DNA from: Bacteroidales bacterium
GTDB lineage: Bacteria > Bacteroidota > Bacteroidia > Bacteroidales > P3
Length of the DNA: 64,000 bases
Direction: 5' to 3'
NCBI GenBank assembly: GCA_017522255.1
Contig: JAFWZP010000073.1
Location: forward strand, 1 to 64,000
The position numbers were made by a program, and so were the translations under genes. Of this stretch, positions 8,164 to 18,253 are shown in pieces. The notes beneath the pieces were generated by a model that had not been told where the DNA came from, searched no databases, and saw only the letters and a program-made list of their open reading frames with translations. Positions within the stretch are counted from its first letter, which is position 1, and each line of letters starts with the position of its first letter.

Positions 8164-10833
8164 ATGAAAGTGTTCAAAAAGGGATTATTTGTGCTAGCAA
8201 CAGCACTTTTTTGCGTGGCAATAGGCTATGGACAGAAAAAAAGTGTGGCTGTGAAAGCCGACAATTTGTTTGACCAAAAACGTTATGTAGAAGCATTGGA
8301 AAGTTATCAAGATGCTTACAAAAGAGTGAAGTCGAATAGGGCTGAAAAGAATAGAATAAATTTTCAGATAGGGGAGTGCTATAGGATGATGAACAATTAT
8401 CCCAAAGCAGAGTTGATTTATAACCGTTTGATAAAAAATGCACGCTACTACATTGTGGAGCCAAAGATATATTATTATTTGGCAGAGATGTATCGTTTTC
8501 AGAACGAATTTGAGAAAGCAGCCGACAACTACGACAACTATTTAAAATTGCAACCCGACGATGATTTAGCCAAGGAACGTAGAGCTTCGCTGGTGGAAAT
8601 GAGCAAAATGTTGTCGAATCGTACAAGACACAATATCATTAATCTTGAAAAGTATAATACTGATTATGACGATTGGTCGCCACATTTTTTGGGCGATGAC
8701 ACTACTGTGCTTGTATTTACTTCGTCGCGTTTTTTGGAAGGAGATAAAGGTGCCGTAGATGCTTGGACAGGTAAGGCTTTCTCGGAATTGTTTTCGATAA
8801 TGCAAGACCGCAATGGCGATTGGACTACAGTGGATTTGTTTGAAAAGGGAAACATGATAAATACTCCTGTGAATGAAGGTGAAGCTGTGTTTACTCCCGA
8901 TGGTGCTATAGTATATTTTTCGCGTTGCGACTCGAAAGAGCATGAAATGAAAGGTTGTTATATTTATCGTTCGGTATTGGGAGGTGACGATGATGGTAAA
9001 CGCAAAAACAAAAAGAAAACCGATAAAAGTTTGGAAAAATGGAGCGAAGCCGAGCGTATCAATCTTGGCGATACAGCTTATAACTATCTGCACCCTGCTA
9101 TAAGTAGAGATAATCTCACATTGTATTTTTCGTCGAATATGCCGGGTGGAGAAGGTGGATACGATTTGTGGATGGCCAAAAGAAACACTCAAGACGAAGA
9201 GTTCGGTACTCCCATAAATCTGGGTAAGGTGATAAATACTCCCGGTCGTGAAAACTTCCCTACAATAAACTTCGATACTATGTTGTATTTTTCTTCGGAC
9301 GGTCATCATGGAGTGGGAGGTTTGGATATATACAAAACCCATGAGATAGAAAATAACAAATGGGCAACACCCGAAAACCTATTGGTACCTATCAACTCAA
9401 GTTTCGACGAAATGGGTATAATATTTTATCCCGAAGGTAGCAATCCTAATGTGATGGAACGCGGATACTTTACTTCAAACCGTAGTGTGCCTGACCCTCA
9501 CAAACGAGAAGATAAAGATGTGAACACTCGTACTAAGTACAAACCCATCAACGACGACTTGTTTTATTTTGAGTTGCCGCCATTGTTGTACTCTATCGAA
9601 GGTATAGTAAGAGATGAAAAATCGATGCAGCTGTTACCTGATACAAAAATAAAATTGGTGGGTTCGGATGGTTCCGAAACCGAAACATATACTGACAAGA
9701 AAGGTAAATATCGTTTTGGTAACGATGTGATAAAACATGAAGTGATTTACAAAATGTATATTTCGCGGTTGAATTACTTTAGTACCGAAGGTTCGGAAAG
9801 CACTTATGGATATACTACCAATAAAGATATAGTGCACGATTTTCGTTTGGAACCTGTACCAAAGGAACCTGTGTTATTGCCTGATATTCAATATGGCTTG
9901 TCGAAATGGGATCTTACTACCGATTATCAAGATTCATTGACCGACTTATATTTAGTATTGGTAAACAATCCAAATATAGTGGTGGAAATACGTTCGCACA
10001 CTGACTGCCGTCCTTATATAGGACTTACCAACGACACTTTGTCGCAACGTAGGGCACAATCGGTGGTAGACTTTTTGATATCGAGAGGTATAGAGCCCGA
10101 ACGTATAGTGGCTAAGGGTTATGCCGAACGCGAACCACGTGTGTTGGATAAGGATATGGTGGTAAAATATGGTGGCAAAGAATTTCAGTTTAAAGCCGGT
10201 ACAGTGTTGGAATGTGATTATATAAACTTGTTACAAGGCAAGGATTATCAAGAGGCTGCACATCAGTTGAACCGCCGAACCGAATTTAAGGTACTACGCG
10301 ACGATTATGTGTCGAGAAAACTTGTCGACAATATGGCATCAGACACTCCTATTGCCAAAGAAACTGAAGACGGAAAGGTTATAGACTTGGTGAACAAACC
10401 AATAGAAATAGAACCTGAAAAACCGGAAATAGTTCATGATGAGAATACTATACCGGTAAAGATGATTCAGTCGACAAAAGGCGAAATAGAAGCTATAGTG
10501 AATGGTGCAAGAAAACCGATACTTATAGACGAAAAGTATACCGAACCGATAGCAATATCGTGGGAAGAAGCTATGAACTATATATATCAGAAACGCCTTA
10601 CTAAAGAAGATTTTCCGGCACGTGATGACGCTTTTGACTACGAAGGTAATATTGTAGATAAATCGTTGGTGATATTACAGTCTGTACAAATAGGTCAAAA
10701 ACGTTTGGAAAAGGTAGAGGCTGTGGTGTTGAAAGGTTTGGACTACAAATTTGTGATAAATCGTATAGGCTTGGGTGATTTTGGCGAATATGACTTCGAC
10801 AAACAGCGTGGCAGACTGATTTTTATTGATTAA
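8164..10833 (+). CDS. PorE-like T9SS periplasmic OmpA-family protein with extra C-terminal domain
   Basis: 889 residues. A signal peptide (1-23) is followed by TPR repeats (about 30-145), a PD40-type beta-propeller (about 165-445; motifs such as DNLTLYFSSNMPGGEGGYDLW), a carboxypeptidase-regulatory-like fold (about 472-560) and an OmpA peptidoglycan-binding domain (about 570-711, with EIRSHTDCR and LSQRRAQSVVDFL). This order matches PorE (PG1058) of Porphyromonas gingivalis, which anchors the T9SS to peptidoglycan. Unlike a minimal PorE it continues for about 125 residues (765-889) in a stretch resembling a degenerate retropepsin-like fold: IEAIVNGARKPILID near 775-789 and SVQIGQKRLEKVEAVV near 845-860. 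A terminator follows, so it is probably monocistronic. Confidence 0.88.
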   Translation: MKVFKKGLFVLATALFCVAIGYGQKKSVAVKADNLFDQKRYVEALESYQDAYKRVKSNRAEKNRINFQIGECYRMMNNYPKAELIYNRLIKNARYYIVEPKIYYYLAEMYRFQNEFEKAADNYDNYLKLQPDDDLAKERRASLVEMSKMLSNRTRHNIINLEKYNTDYDDWSPHFLGDDTTVLVFTSSRFLEGDKGAVDAWTGKAFSELFSIMQDRNGDWTTVDLFEKGNMINTPVNEGEAVFTPDGAIVYFSRCDSKEHEMKGCYIYRSVLGGDDDGKRKNKKKTDKSLEKWSEAERINLGDTAYNYLHPAISRDNLTLYFSSNMPGGEGGYDLWMAKRNTQDEEFGTPINLGKVINTPGRENFPTINFDTMLYFSSDGHHGVGGLDIYKTHEIENNKWATPENLLVPINSSFDEMGIIFYPEGSNPNVMERGYFTSNRSVPDPHKREDKDVNTRTKYKPINDDLFYFELPPLLYSIEGIVRDEKSMQLLPDTKIKLVGSDGSETETYTDKKGKYRFGNDVIKHEVIYKMYISRLNYFSTEGSESTYGYTTNKDIVHDFRLEPVPKEPVLLPDIQYGLSKWDLTTDYQDSLTDLYLVLVNNPNIVVEIRSHTDCRPYIGLTNDTLSQRRAQSVVDFLISRGIEPERIVAKGYAEREPRVLDKDMVVKYGGKEFQFKAGTVLECDYINLLQGKDYQEAAHQLNRRTEFKVLRDDYVSRKLVDNMASDTPIAKETEDGKVIDLVNKPIEIEPEKPEIVHDENTIPVKMIQSTKGEIEAIVNGARKPILIDEKYTEPIAISWEEAMNYIYQKRLTKEDFPARDDAFDYEGNIVDKSLVILQSVQIGQKRLEKVEAVVLKGLDYKFVINRIGLGDFGEYDFDKQRGRLIFID

Positions 10834-10855
10834 TAACAAACTATAATACATAACG

Positions 10856-10890
10856 CATAAGCCGCAACCAATATTGCGGCTTATGTTTTT
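10856..10890 (+). terminator. Rho-independent terminator
   Basis: A perfect 12-bp stem (cataagccgcaa, 10856-10867, with 10874-10885) with a 6-base loop is followed by five T. It sits between the PorE-like gene and miaA; the miaA start codon is only 10 bases further on, so miaA may be read through or have a promoter inside the preceding gene. Confidence 0.9.
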
Positions 10891-10899
10891 ATCTCGAAG

Positions 10900-11817
10900 A
10901 TGATAACGATATTAGGTCCTACGGCTTGTGGCAAAACAAGATTGGCAGTAAATGTGGCTTTGCACCTCGGTGGCGAAATTATAAGTGCCGATTCGCGTCA
11001 GGTGTTTAGAGGTATGGATATTGGAACAGGAAAAGATTTGACCGACTACAATGTTGATGGTGTTGAAGTGCCATATCATTTGGTTGACATTAGAGAGCCC
11101 GGATACGAATATAGTGTTTTCGAATTTCAGGCGGATTTTGTGAATGCATACAACGATATTGTGAAACGAAACAAATTGCCTATACTTTGTGGTGGAACAG
11201 GTTTGTATATAGAGGCAGTGTTGCGAAATTATCGTTTGGCAGATGTACCTCAAAACAATGAGCTTAGAATGGAATTGGAACAATGTTCGCATCAAGACCT
11301 TATAGAGCGTTTGGAAAAGTATATCACTCTTCACAACTATACCGATACCGAAACACGTGAACGTTTGATAAGAGCTATAGAAATACAAGAATATCAAGCT
11401 GAAAATCCAAATTTACATATCGAAATTCCCGATATAAAGCATTTGGTATTAGGGATAACTTTTCCTCGAGATTTGGTTATGCAACGGATACAAAATCGAT
11501 TGCAAGAGAGGTTGCAAAATGGAATGATAGATGAGATAGCTAACTTACTTAAGTTAGGAATAAAACCCGAACGTTTGATACGCTATGGTTTGGAATATAA
11601 GTATATAACTCTTTATTTGGAAAACAGTATTTCATATAACGAGATGTTCGAAAAACTAAATATTGCCATAAGGCAGTTTGCAAAAAGACAGATGACTTGG
11701 TATAGACGTATGGAGCGGAATGGTGTGAATATACATTGGATAGATGGAACACTTTCTGATAAAAAAAAGCTCGACGAGGTGTGTCGCTTATATGCTGATT
11801 TTGTGGAGTTGCATTAA
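10900..11817 (+). CDS. miaA: tRNA dimethylallyltransferase MiaA
   Basis: 305 residues, normal length. The P-loop GPTACGKT (6-13) is followed by ISADSRQVFRGMDIGTGK (about 29-46), the DSxQVY-type tRNA and substrate motif, and by LCGGTGLYIEAVL (about 97-109). The enzyme transfers dimethylallyl from DMAPP to A37 of tRNAs reading UNN codons. The TGTGKD form of the substrate loop is seen in one of the two MiaA types of Bacteroidales, and a second copy may exist elsewhere. mazG begins 60 bases after. Confidence 0.95.
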   Translation: MITILGPTACGKTRLAVNVALHLGGEIISADSRQVFRGMDIGTGKDLTDYNVDGVEVPYHLVDIREPGYEYSVFEFQADFVNAYNDIVKRNKLPILCGGTGLYIEAVLRNYRLADVPQNNELRMELEQCSHQDLIERLEKYITLHNYTDTETRERLIRAIEIQEYQAENPNLHIEIPDIKHLVLGITFPRDLVMQRIQNRLQERLQNGMIDEIANLLKLGIKPERLIRYGLEYKYITLYLENSISYNEMFEKLNIAIRQFAKRQMTWYRRMERNGVNIHWIDGTLSDKKKLDEVCRLYADFVELH

Positions 11818-11877
11818 GGTTGCAATCAATCGGGATTATAAAATTATAGATAACGAAAAAATAATATAGGACGAAAT

Positions 11878-12654
11878 ATGAAATCGGAATTAGAAGCATT
11901 TGAAAGATTGTCATCGATATTAGATGAGTTGAGGCAAAAATGTCCATGGGATAAGAAACAGACTATAGATAGTCTTAGATATTTGACTATAGAAGAGGTG
12001 TATGAATTATCTGATGCCATATTGGAACAGCAGTACGACGAGGTGAAAAAAGAACTTGGCGATATATTGATGCACATATTTTTTTATTCCAAAATAGCAC
12101 AAGACGAAAAACGTTTCAATCTTACTGATGTGCTTAACGCTATTTGTGAGAAATTAATACGTCGACATCCTCATATATATGGTGATGTGGAAGCTCAAGA
12201 TGCCGAAGCAGTGAAACAAAATTGGGAAAAGATAAAGATGACAGAGGGGCGTACATCGGTGCTTAGTGGTGTACCTAATTCGTTACCGGCAATGGTAAAG
12301 GCTGTAAGAATGCAGGAGAAAGCACGTGGAATAGGTTTTGATTGGGATAATGCCGACCAAGTAAAAGAAAAAGTATTGGAAGAATACAACGAATTGCAAG
12401 TAGAGTTATCCAAAGACGATAATCACGACGGGGTGGAAGCCGAATTTGGAGATTTATTATTTGCTTTGATAAATTGGTCGAGGTTTATAGGTGTAAATCC
12501 CGAAGATGCTTTGGAAAGAACAAATAAAAAGTTTAAAGCTCGTTTTCAGTATATGGAACAGAAAAGTAAAGAAACAGGTTGTCAGCTTTCGGATATGACA
12601 TTGGACGAGATGGATGTGTGGTGGAACGAAGCAAAAAAACAATTAAAAGATTAA
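11878..12654 (+). CDS. mazG: Nucleoside triphosphate pyrophosphohydrolase MazG
   Basis: 258 residues with two MazG repeats. The first has CPWDKKQTIDSLRYLTIEEVYEL (about 22-44), with the EExxE metal-binding helix, and GDILMHIFFY; the second has VLEEYNELQVEL and EFGDLLFALINW (about 188-200). MazG hydrolyses nucleoside triphosphates to monophosphate and pyrophosphate, clearing aberrant nucleotides. The size and two-domain form are those of housekeeping MazG, not the short antitoxin-linked form. Confidence 0.95.
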   Translation: MKSELEAFERLSSILDELRQKCPWDKKQTIDSLRYLTIEEVYELSDAILEQQYDEVKKELGDILMHIFFYSKIAQDEKRFNLTDVLNAICEKLIRRHPHIYGDVEAQDAEAVKQNWEKIKMTEGRTSVLSGVPNSLPAMVKAVRMQEKARGIGFDWDNADQVKEKVLEEYNELQVELSKDDNHDGVEAEFGDLLFALINWSRFIGVNPEDALERTNKKFKARFQYMEQKSKETGCQLSDMTLDEMDVWWNEAKKQLKD

Positions 12655-12741
12655 TAACAACATATAATTTGAGTGTGTTGGTAAAATAGAAAATAAGGAA
12701 TGTAGTTATATGGAGAAAACAGAAAGAAAAAACTAGTAATT

Positions 12742-15700
12742 ATGCGAAAGTATTTGAATGGTTTGTTATTGGTAGTATTATTGTGTTTGGGTATATCTGT
12801 GGCATTGGCACAAGTCAACGATAAATCTGGATTTGTAATAAAAGAGAATACTTTACAGGTGTTTTCTTTCGATAACATTGTTGCAGATTATTCGATAGAT
12901 ACTATTGGAGGATATTTTACGATAAAAGTATCCGACGATTATTCTGTGTTGCATAATTATGGTTCTCCGTCGCTACCGGTGGTACAAAAGATTATAGCTA
13001 TTCCGGAGGGGAGTAGGGTAGAGGTGGAAGTGTATGCAGATTTAGTGGAGGAATATTCGTTAGTGGAACAAGGTGTATATCAACAGATGTATCCCATTCA
13101 GCCTTCGCAGTTCAAAAATGCTTATAATAACAAATGGTATATAAATGACAAGATTTATACTAACAATTCATATTATTGTAATGAATTGGTGGATATAAAT
13201 TATATGGGTATTATGCGTGGAATGCAGTTAATAAGGCTGACAGTGTCGCCATTCGAATATAATCCGGTGTCTAACAAATTGAAGATACATAATTACGTAT
13301 CGGCTGACGTGAAGATAACCGGTATTGACAGAGATAAATTGGTGTATAATTTGCAATCGATGTCAACGCCTTATAGTACTATGATGTTACGCAGTGTGGC
13401 AAATTCCAAAGCCTATAGCAATGTTTTGATGTCGTTTGTTGATGTCCCAATAAAATATGTGGTAGTGGCACGTGATTCATTTAGGGAGGCGTTGCAACCA
13501 TTTGTACAATGGAAAACACAACAAGGCTACCAAGTAGTGGAATATTATCCGCATTACTCTGCCAATAGGGATACTATAAGAGCTAAACTATCGGATATGT
13601 ATCATAATAGTACTCCATTGAATCCTGCACCAACATTTTTGCTTATAGTGGGAGATGTTGAACATATACATTCTTTTATTGGTAGGTATACAATTCCAGG
13701 AGGTGCCACGCATGCCACCGATCTATATTATGCTGAATATACGGGTGATATTTATCCAGAATTGTTGTTTGGACGAATGTCGGTAAGCAATGTTTCGCAA
13801 CTGCAAGATGTGATAAACAAGACAATAGAGTATGAAAAATACAATATGAAGGACAAAATTAAATTGTCTAATGCATTGTTGGTAGCCGGTAAGGAAACAC
13901 GCGATCCGGCACCTACTGTAACTAATGGACAATTGAATTATTTGAAAAGTATTGTGGTAGATTATTTTGATATGGATACTATATGTTATTATAATGGTAC
14001 ATCTCATACTCAAAAGGAGGATATATTGTCGCAATTATCGTTGATACCCGGTTTTGTAACTTATTCGGGGCATTGTACAGCTGCCGGATGGTCATCGCCA
14101 TATATAACAGCTACTGATGTGGATACTTTTTCTACCGAAGGTGCATATTCATTTGTAGTAAACAATTGTTGCAAATCGAGTAATTTTACTTCGGGAGTGT
14201 GCTTTGGTGAAGCCCTCTTGCGTAAACCTAATGCCGGTGCAATAGGAGTGATAGGTGCTTCTAACGAAACGCTTTGGAACGAAGACTATTATTGGAGTGT
14301 GGGGGCTAAATATCCTTTTTCGTTGTATCCGCACTATAGTAGTGAGGCTCTTGGTGCTTTTGACAGAATGTTTCATGTAAGAAACGAAGATATACAAGAT
14401 TATGCCATTACGCAAGGGCAGATGTTGCAAGCCGGTAATATGTCGGTGGCTCAGGCAGGTTCGCCTTACGAAAACTATTATTGGGAGATATATAACCTTT
14501 TGGGCGACCCTTCGCTTATGCCATTTGTAGGTTCGCCCGATACCATGCTGTTTGATATACAAGACACTGTAAGACAAGGCGATATGAGTATGGAATGCAT
14601 TGGTATACCTTGGACTCATGTTGCTATTTATGAGGATACAGCTTTGCTGGCAGCTACTTTTTTGGATCAAACGGGATATGGTAAATTAACTTTTACTAAG
14701 CCAATAACATATACCAATGTGCTACTTACAGCGACAGCTCAAAATCATATACCTATCGTAGATACAATAGAGGTGTTGCCTCCAAAAGGGGCTAAGGTGA
14801 TATTATCTGATTATTATTTTGTCGATACTATGGGTAATGTTCTTAATACTCTGTTCCCAAATCAAAAGGTATATTTGTATGGTACGTTATTTAATATAGG
14901 TAGCGATGATGCATATAATGTGAAATTTTTGTTGCAAGACATAGTTGGTGGATATGTTGTATCGGATACTTTGGAGTTGGATACTTTGGCTTCGAATGAA
15001 TGTTATGTAGGATTATTGTCGGTGGTGGTGGTGAATAATGAAGTGCAAAATTTTTCATTGTTTTCGCTGAATGCACTAATGTACGATAGTTTGGGGAAAC
15101 TCTCTAGCCAAAATTTATATATGGAAGTTTCGGCATCTGAGGTTAAGCAATGTGCTGTTACATTCAAAGATACATTTATGGGTAATCCAATATTGACATT
15201 GATACCCGATTCGGTATATATACTTGAAGTTCCTATAGCCAATGTAGGTAAACAATTCTCTGATTCGATATTTGTTTCATTATCTGTTAATCATACTGCT
15301 ATTGTTTTGTCGGAATCTTTGGTGTCTATTCCATCGTTGCAAGTGAGCGATACTATGTCGGCAATATTTACTTTGAAGATGACAAGTGATGCAGATACTG
15401 CACTATGTGTAAGGATAGGAATTAAAGAACGTACTGTTTATACTGAAACAACATCGTATTATACTGTAGGTAGGGCAATTGAAACATTCGAAAGGGGTAA
15501 TTTTACTTTATTGGAATGGGATACCATGACAGCATATCCGTGGTATATCGACTCTGTTGTAGAAAATTCGTATCGTGGACGATATTCGGCACGCTCTGCC
15601 AAAATACAAGGTAGACAATTGTCGGTATTGAAATTACCATTGGAAGTCGTGGCTAGCGATACAGTGTCGTTTTGGGTAAAGACATCAACAGAGCAAAGCT

Positions 15701-16188
15701 ATGATATTTTGACTTTTTATATAGATGGAGAGTCGAAAGGCAGTTGGTCGGGCAAGAAGAGCTGGAAACGTTACAAATATCCTATCAGCAAGGGTATGCA
15801 TCAGCTAATGTGGAAATATCAAAAAGATGATGAAACAAATGGCGGTAGCGATGCTGTATGGATAGATGATTTGGAATTACCTATGGCTAAGTGGAATAAA
15901 CCTATAATAACATCAAACAATGAAGTTGATATAGACGACCATAATGAGCTATTGGTAAATAGGATATATCCTAATCCGGCTAGGGATTATGTAATATTTG
16001 AATTTGATACAGATAGAAAGATTATGGTAAGTATATATGATTTGAAAGGAATAGAGGTTGATAGTTTTGCTATAAATGGAAATAAAATGTATAAGTATTC
16101 GATCAAGAACTATGTGCCAGGTGTGTATACCATAGTGCTTAAAAGCAATGATGAAATACAGATAAAAAAAATGATGATTGTGAAATAG
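12742..16188 (+). CDS. Gingipain-family (C25) cysteine peptidase with T9SS type A sorting domain
   Basis: 1148 residues. A signal peptide (1-23), a propeptide-like N-terminus (24 to about 230) and a C25 catalytic domain (about 235-590) are followed by Ig-like and adhesin-like segments and a type A sorting domain (about 1073-1148, IYPNPARDYVIFEF to the end). The catalytic pair is H444 (TYSGHC) and C477 (NNCCKSSNF); their spacing of 33 matches gingipains. The residue after the histidine is Cys, whereas gingipains have Gly (HG). It should be exported by the T9SS and attached to the cell surface. PorU, also a C25 protein of this length, has its active site much further along, so this is a cargo peptidase. 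DUF4271 follows 10 bases later. Confidence 0.9.
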   Translation: MRKYLNGLLLVVLLCLGISVALAQVNDKSGFVIKENTLQVFSFDNIVADYSIDTIGGYFTIKVSDDYSVLHNYGSPSLPVVQKIIAIPEGSRVEVEVYADLVEEYSLVEQGVYQQMYPIQPSQFKNAYNNKWYINDKIYTNNSYYCNELVDINYMGIMRGMQLIRLTVSPFEYNPVSNKLKIHNYVSADVKITGIDRDKLVYNLQSMSTPYSTMMLRSVANSKAYSNVLMSFVDVPIKYVVVARDSFREALQPFVQWKTQQGYQVVEYYPHYSANRDTIRAKLSDMYHNSTPLNPAPTFLLIVGDVEHIHSFIGRYTIPGGATHATDLYYAEYTGDIYPELLFGRMSVSNVSQLQDVINKTIEYEKYNMKDKIKLSNALLVAGKETRDPAPTVTNGQLNYLKSIVVDYFDMDTICYYNGTSHTQKEDILSQLSLIPGFVTYSGHCTAAGWSSPYITATDVDTFSTEGAYSFVVNNCCKSSNFTSGVCFGEALLRKPNAGAIGVIGASNETLWNEDYYWSVGAKYPFSLYPHYSSEALGAFDRMFHVRNEDIQDYAITQGQMLQAGNMSVAQAGSPYENYYWEIYNLLGDPSLMPFVGSPDTMLFDIQDTVRQGDMSMECIGIPWTHVAIYEDTALLAATFLDQTGYGKLTFTKPITYTNVLLTATAQNHIPIVDTIEVLPPKGAKVILSDYYFVDTMGNVLNTLFPNQKVYLYGTLFNIGSDDAYNVKFLLQDIVGGYVVSDTLELDTLASNECYVGLLSVVVVNNEVQNFSLFSLNALMYDSLGKLSSQNLYMEVSASEVKQCAVTFKDTFMGNPILTLIPDSVYILEVPIANVGKQFSDSIFVSLSVNHTAIVLSESLVSIPSLQVSDTMSAIFTLKMTSDADTALCVRIGIKERTVYTETTSYYTVGRAIETFERGNFTLLEWDTMTAYPWYIDSVVENSYRGRYSARSAKIQGRQLSVLKLPLEVVASDTVSFWVKTSTEQSYDILTFYIDGESKGSWSGKKSWKRYKYPISKGMHQLMWKYQKDDETNGGSDAVWIDDLELPMAKWNKPIITSNNEVDIDDHNELLVNRIYPNPARDYVIFEFDTDRKIMVSIYDLKGIEVDSFAINGNKMYKYSIKNYVPGVYTIVLKSNDEIQIKKMMIVK

Positions 16189-16198
16189 ACAAGTATAC

Positions 16199-17194
16199 AT
16201 GAATAGTAATAATATATTATATTGTTGGCAGATAGATACCACAAAAAGAGAGGATACATTGAAAATAGTTACCGACAAGGTACTAGATAGAGAACAAGCC
16301 TCAATTACAAAAAAACTAAAGGAATCTAAATTTGTGGAGTTTGACTATTCCTACTACGCAAGTCCCATACCTGCTACTGATTCTATGTTTTTATTACATG
16401 ATAGTATAAAAAATAGTGAGGAAGAATATGGGCGAATTTCTATAGATTCGATATTTCTTGCAGCAAAAGGAGTGGCATCACCTCGCAAAACAATTTTTCA
16501 AAACCATGAATATCAAAGAGAATCGTATGCTGAAAAAAACAATATACCGAAATATTATCCTGCATGGGTTTTTGTTATTCTATTGGTAGTAATGTTAGTT
16601 ATAGGATGGATATTTAATACAAGCCGAGTACGGATACAGCAAGTGTTTAAAGCTAGTATGGGACGACGGAGTTTGAATCTTTTGTTTCATGATGGAAATA
16701 TATTTAAAGAAAAGATTATCATACCTCTCATGTCATCGTTTATAATATTATTGTCGTTGGTAATATATGCATTTATGGAGATTTATGATTACTCTATTTA
16801 TAGTCAAAGTAGTATAATAAACTATATGTTGATAGTCTTTGGTGTAACCGGATTAGTGTTGTTGAGACATGCGATAGTATACTTTTTAGGTAGTTTGTTT
16901 AAGTTCAAAATTGGTATATTGTACTACCTAACCAACAACGTATGCTATTATTTTTTGGAAACAATGGTTCTGTTGCCGCTGTTGTTTTTCTTATTTTATA
17001 CAGACGTTGCATACATGAAAATTGTGGCATATATTCTTGTAATTTCCCTTTCAATTTTGGTTTTTTTGCGCCTTTTTAGAGGTCTATCGTTAATTTTACT
17101 CGACTCCGGATTTTCACAATTGTATTTATTTTATTATCTTTGTATTGTTGAAGTGATACCTTTTTTTGTGTTAATTAAGCTTGTATTATTTTGA
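16199..17194 (+). CDS. DUF4271 multi-pass membrane protein
   Basis: 331 residues. A soluble N-terminal part (1-118) contains many charged and Ser/Thr residues. About seven hydrophobic segments follow from residue 120 (WVFVILLVVMLVIGWIF) to the C-terminus. It matches the Bacteroidota-specific DUF4271 family. Such genes commonly sit just before hemD, as here (35 bases), but function is not known to me. The start 10 bases after the C25 peptidase stop suggests joint transcription. Confidence 0.85.
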   Translation: MNSNNILYCWQIDTTKREDTLKIVTDKVLDREQASITKKLKESKFVEFDYSYYASPIPATDSMFLLHDSIKNSEEEYGRISIDSIFLAAKGVASPRKTIFQNHEYQRESYAEKNNIPKYYPAWVFVILLVVMLVIGWIFNTSRVRIQQVFKASMGRRSLNLLFHDGNIFKEKIIIPLMSSFIILLSLVIYAFMEIYDYSIYSQSSIINYMLIVFGVTGLVLLRHAIVYFLGSLFKFKIGILYYLTNNVCYYFLETMVLLPLLFFLFYTDVAYMKIVAYILVISLSILVFLRLFRGLSLILLDSGFSQLYLFYYLCIVEVIPFFVLIKLVLF

Positions 17195-17229
17195 TAGAAA
17201 ACTTGTTATATAAATTCTAAAGAATAGAA

Positions 17230-18237
17230 ATGAAAGTAAAAAATATTCTAATTTCACAGCCAGAACCACCAAGTATAGAGAAATCTCCGTACTATAAACT
17301 TATCGAAAAATATAATTTAAATCTAACTTTTTATAAGTTTTTTGACATAGTAGGTCTTACTGCTTCGGAGTTTCGTAAAACACGTGTCCATTTAAAAGAT
17401 TATACTGCTGTAATATTTAATAGTAAAAACTCCGTTGATCACTTTTTTAGATTATCGAAAGAGTTGAGAGAGCCTATACCCGAAACTATGAAGTACTTCT
17501 GCTCTACCGAGTCAATAGCTTTGTATTTGCAGAATTATATTCAATATAGAAAGCGTAAAATATTCTTCGGAAATCAATATTTCTCCGAATTGGTGGACAT
17601 TATGACAAAGCACAAAGAAGAGAAGTTTTTATTTCCATGTTCTGATGAGAAGCAAACCGAGTATACCAAAATGTTGGACAAAGCCAAGTTTAAATATTCT
17701 AAGGCTACTATGTATCGCTCGGTAAGTAAAGACTTGAAAGATTTTGATTTGAAAGACTTTGATATGATAGTCTTGTTTTCGCCTATGGGAGTACGTTCGT
17801 TGTTGGAAAATTATCCCGACTTTAAAGGCGATGACATATTGGTGGCTGCTTTTGGAGTATCTACTCATGCTGCATTGAATGCAGCCGGTGTAAAACTATC
17901 TATATTAGCTCCTACTAAAGTGGCTCCTTCGATGTCTACGGCTATTGAAAACTTTCTGTTGGGAAGACAGCAAGAAGCAGTGTTGGTTACTAAACCTACA
18001 TCGTTGCGAAAATCATCGCTTAAGAAAACCGGTGTAAAAAAGACTAAATCGGTCTTTACAAGTAAGAGCAAATACAAGGCTTTGATGGAAGAAAAGAAAG
18101 CTAAAGCTGCTGAACGTAGAAAGGCTCGTGCCGAAGAAAAAGCTCGAAAAGAAGCCGAAAAAGCTGCTCAGCTATTGGCAGAAAGTAATAATGCTTCTGT
18201 TCAAACCGAGAATGTTGCCACAGAAGAAGCTAAATAG
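17230..18237 (+). CDS. hemD: Uroporphyrinogen-III synthase (HemD) with charged C-terminal tail
   Basis: 335 residues. Residues 1-250 follow the two-lobed HemD fold: ILISQPEPP at the start, AVIFNSKNSVDHFF (about 59-72), and ADIVLFSPMGVRSL-like IVLFSPMGVRSLLENY (about 182-197). The enzyme cyclises hydroxymethylbilane with inversion of ring D. Sequence conservation in HemD is low, so the call leans on pattern and on synteny with DUF4271 and rnpA. The last 80 residues are an unusual Lys/Glu/Ala-rich segment (about 270-320) likely to be helical or coiled coil, which is not part of the catalytic fold. Confidence 0.85.
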   Translation: MKVKNILISQPEPPSIEKSPYYKLIEKYNLNLTFYKFFDIVGLTASEFRKTRVHLKDYTAVIFNSKNSVDHFFRLSKELREPIPETMKYFCSTESIALYLQNYIQYRKRKIFFGNQYFSELVDIMTKHKEEKFLFPCSDEKQTEYTKMLDKAKFKYSKATMYRSVSKDLKDFDLKDFDMIVLFSPMGVRSLLENYPDFKGDDILVAAFGVSTHAALNAAGVKLSILAPTKVAPSMSTAIENFLLGRQQEAVLVTKPTSLRKSSLKKTGVKKTKSVFTSKSKYKALMEEKKAKAAERRKARAEEKARKEAEKAAQLLAESNNASVQTENVATEEAK

Positions 18238-18253
18238 AAAATTATTTATAACA

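Noticed and set aside
12742-16188. PorU sortase
   Set aside because: The catalytic pair is at 444/477, as in gingipain precursors, whereas PorU has it near 657/690.
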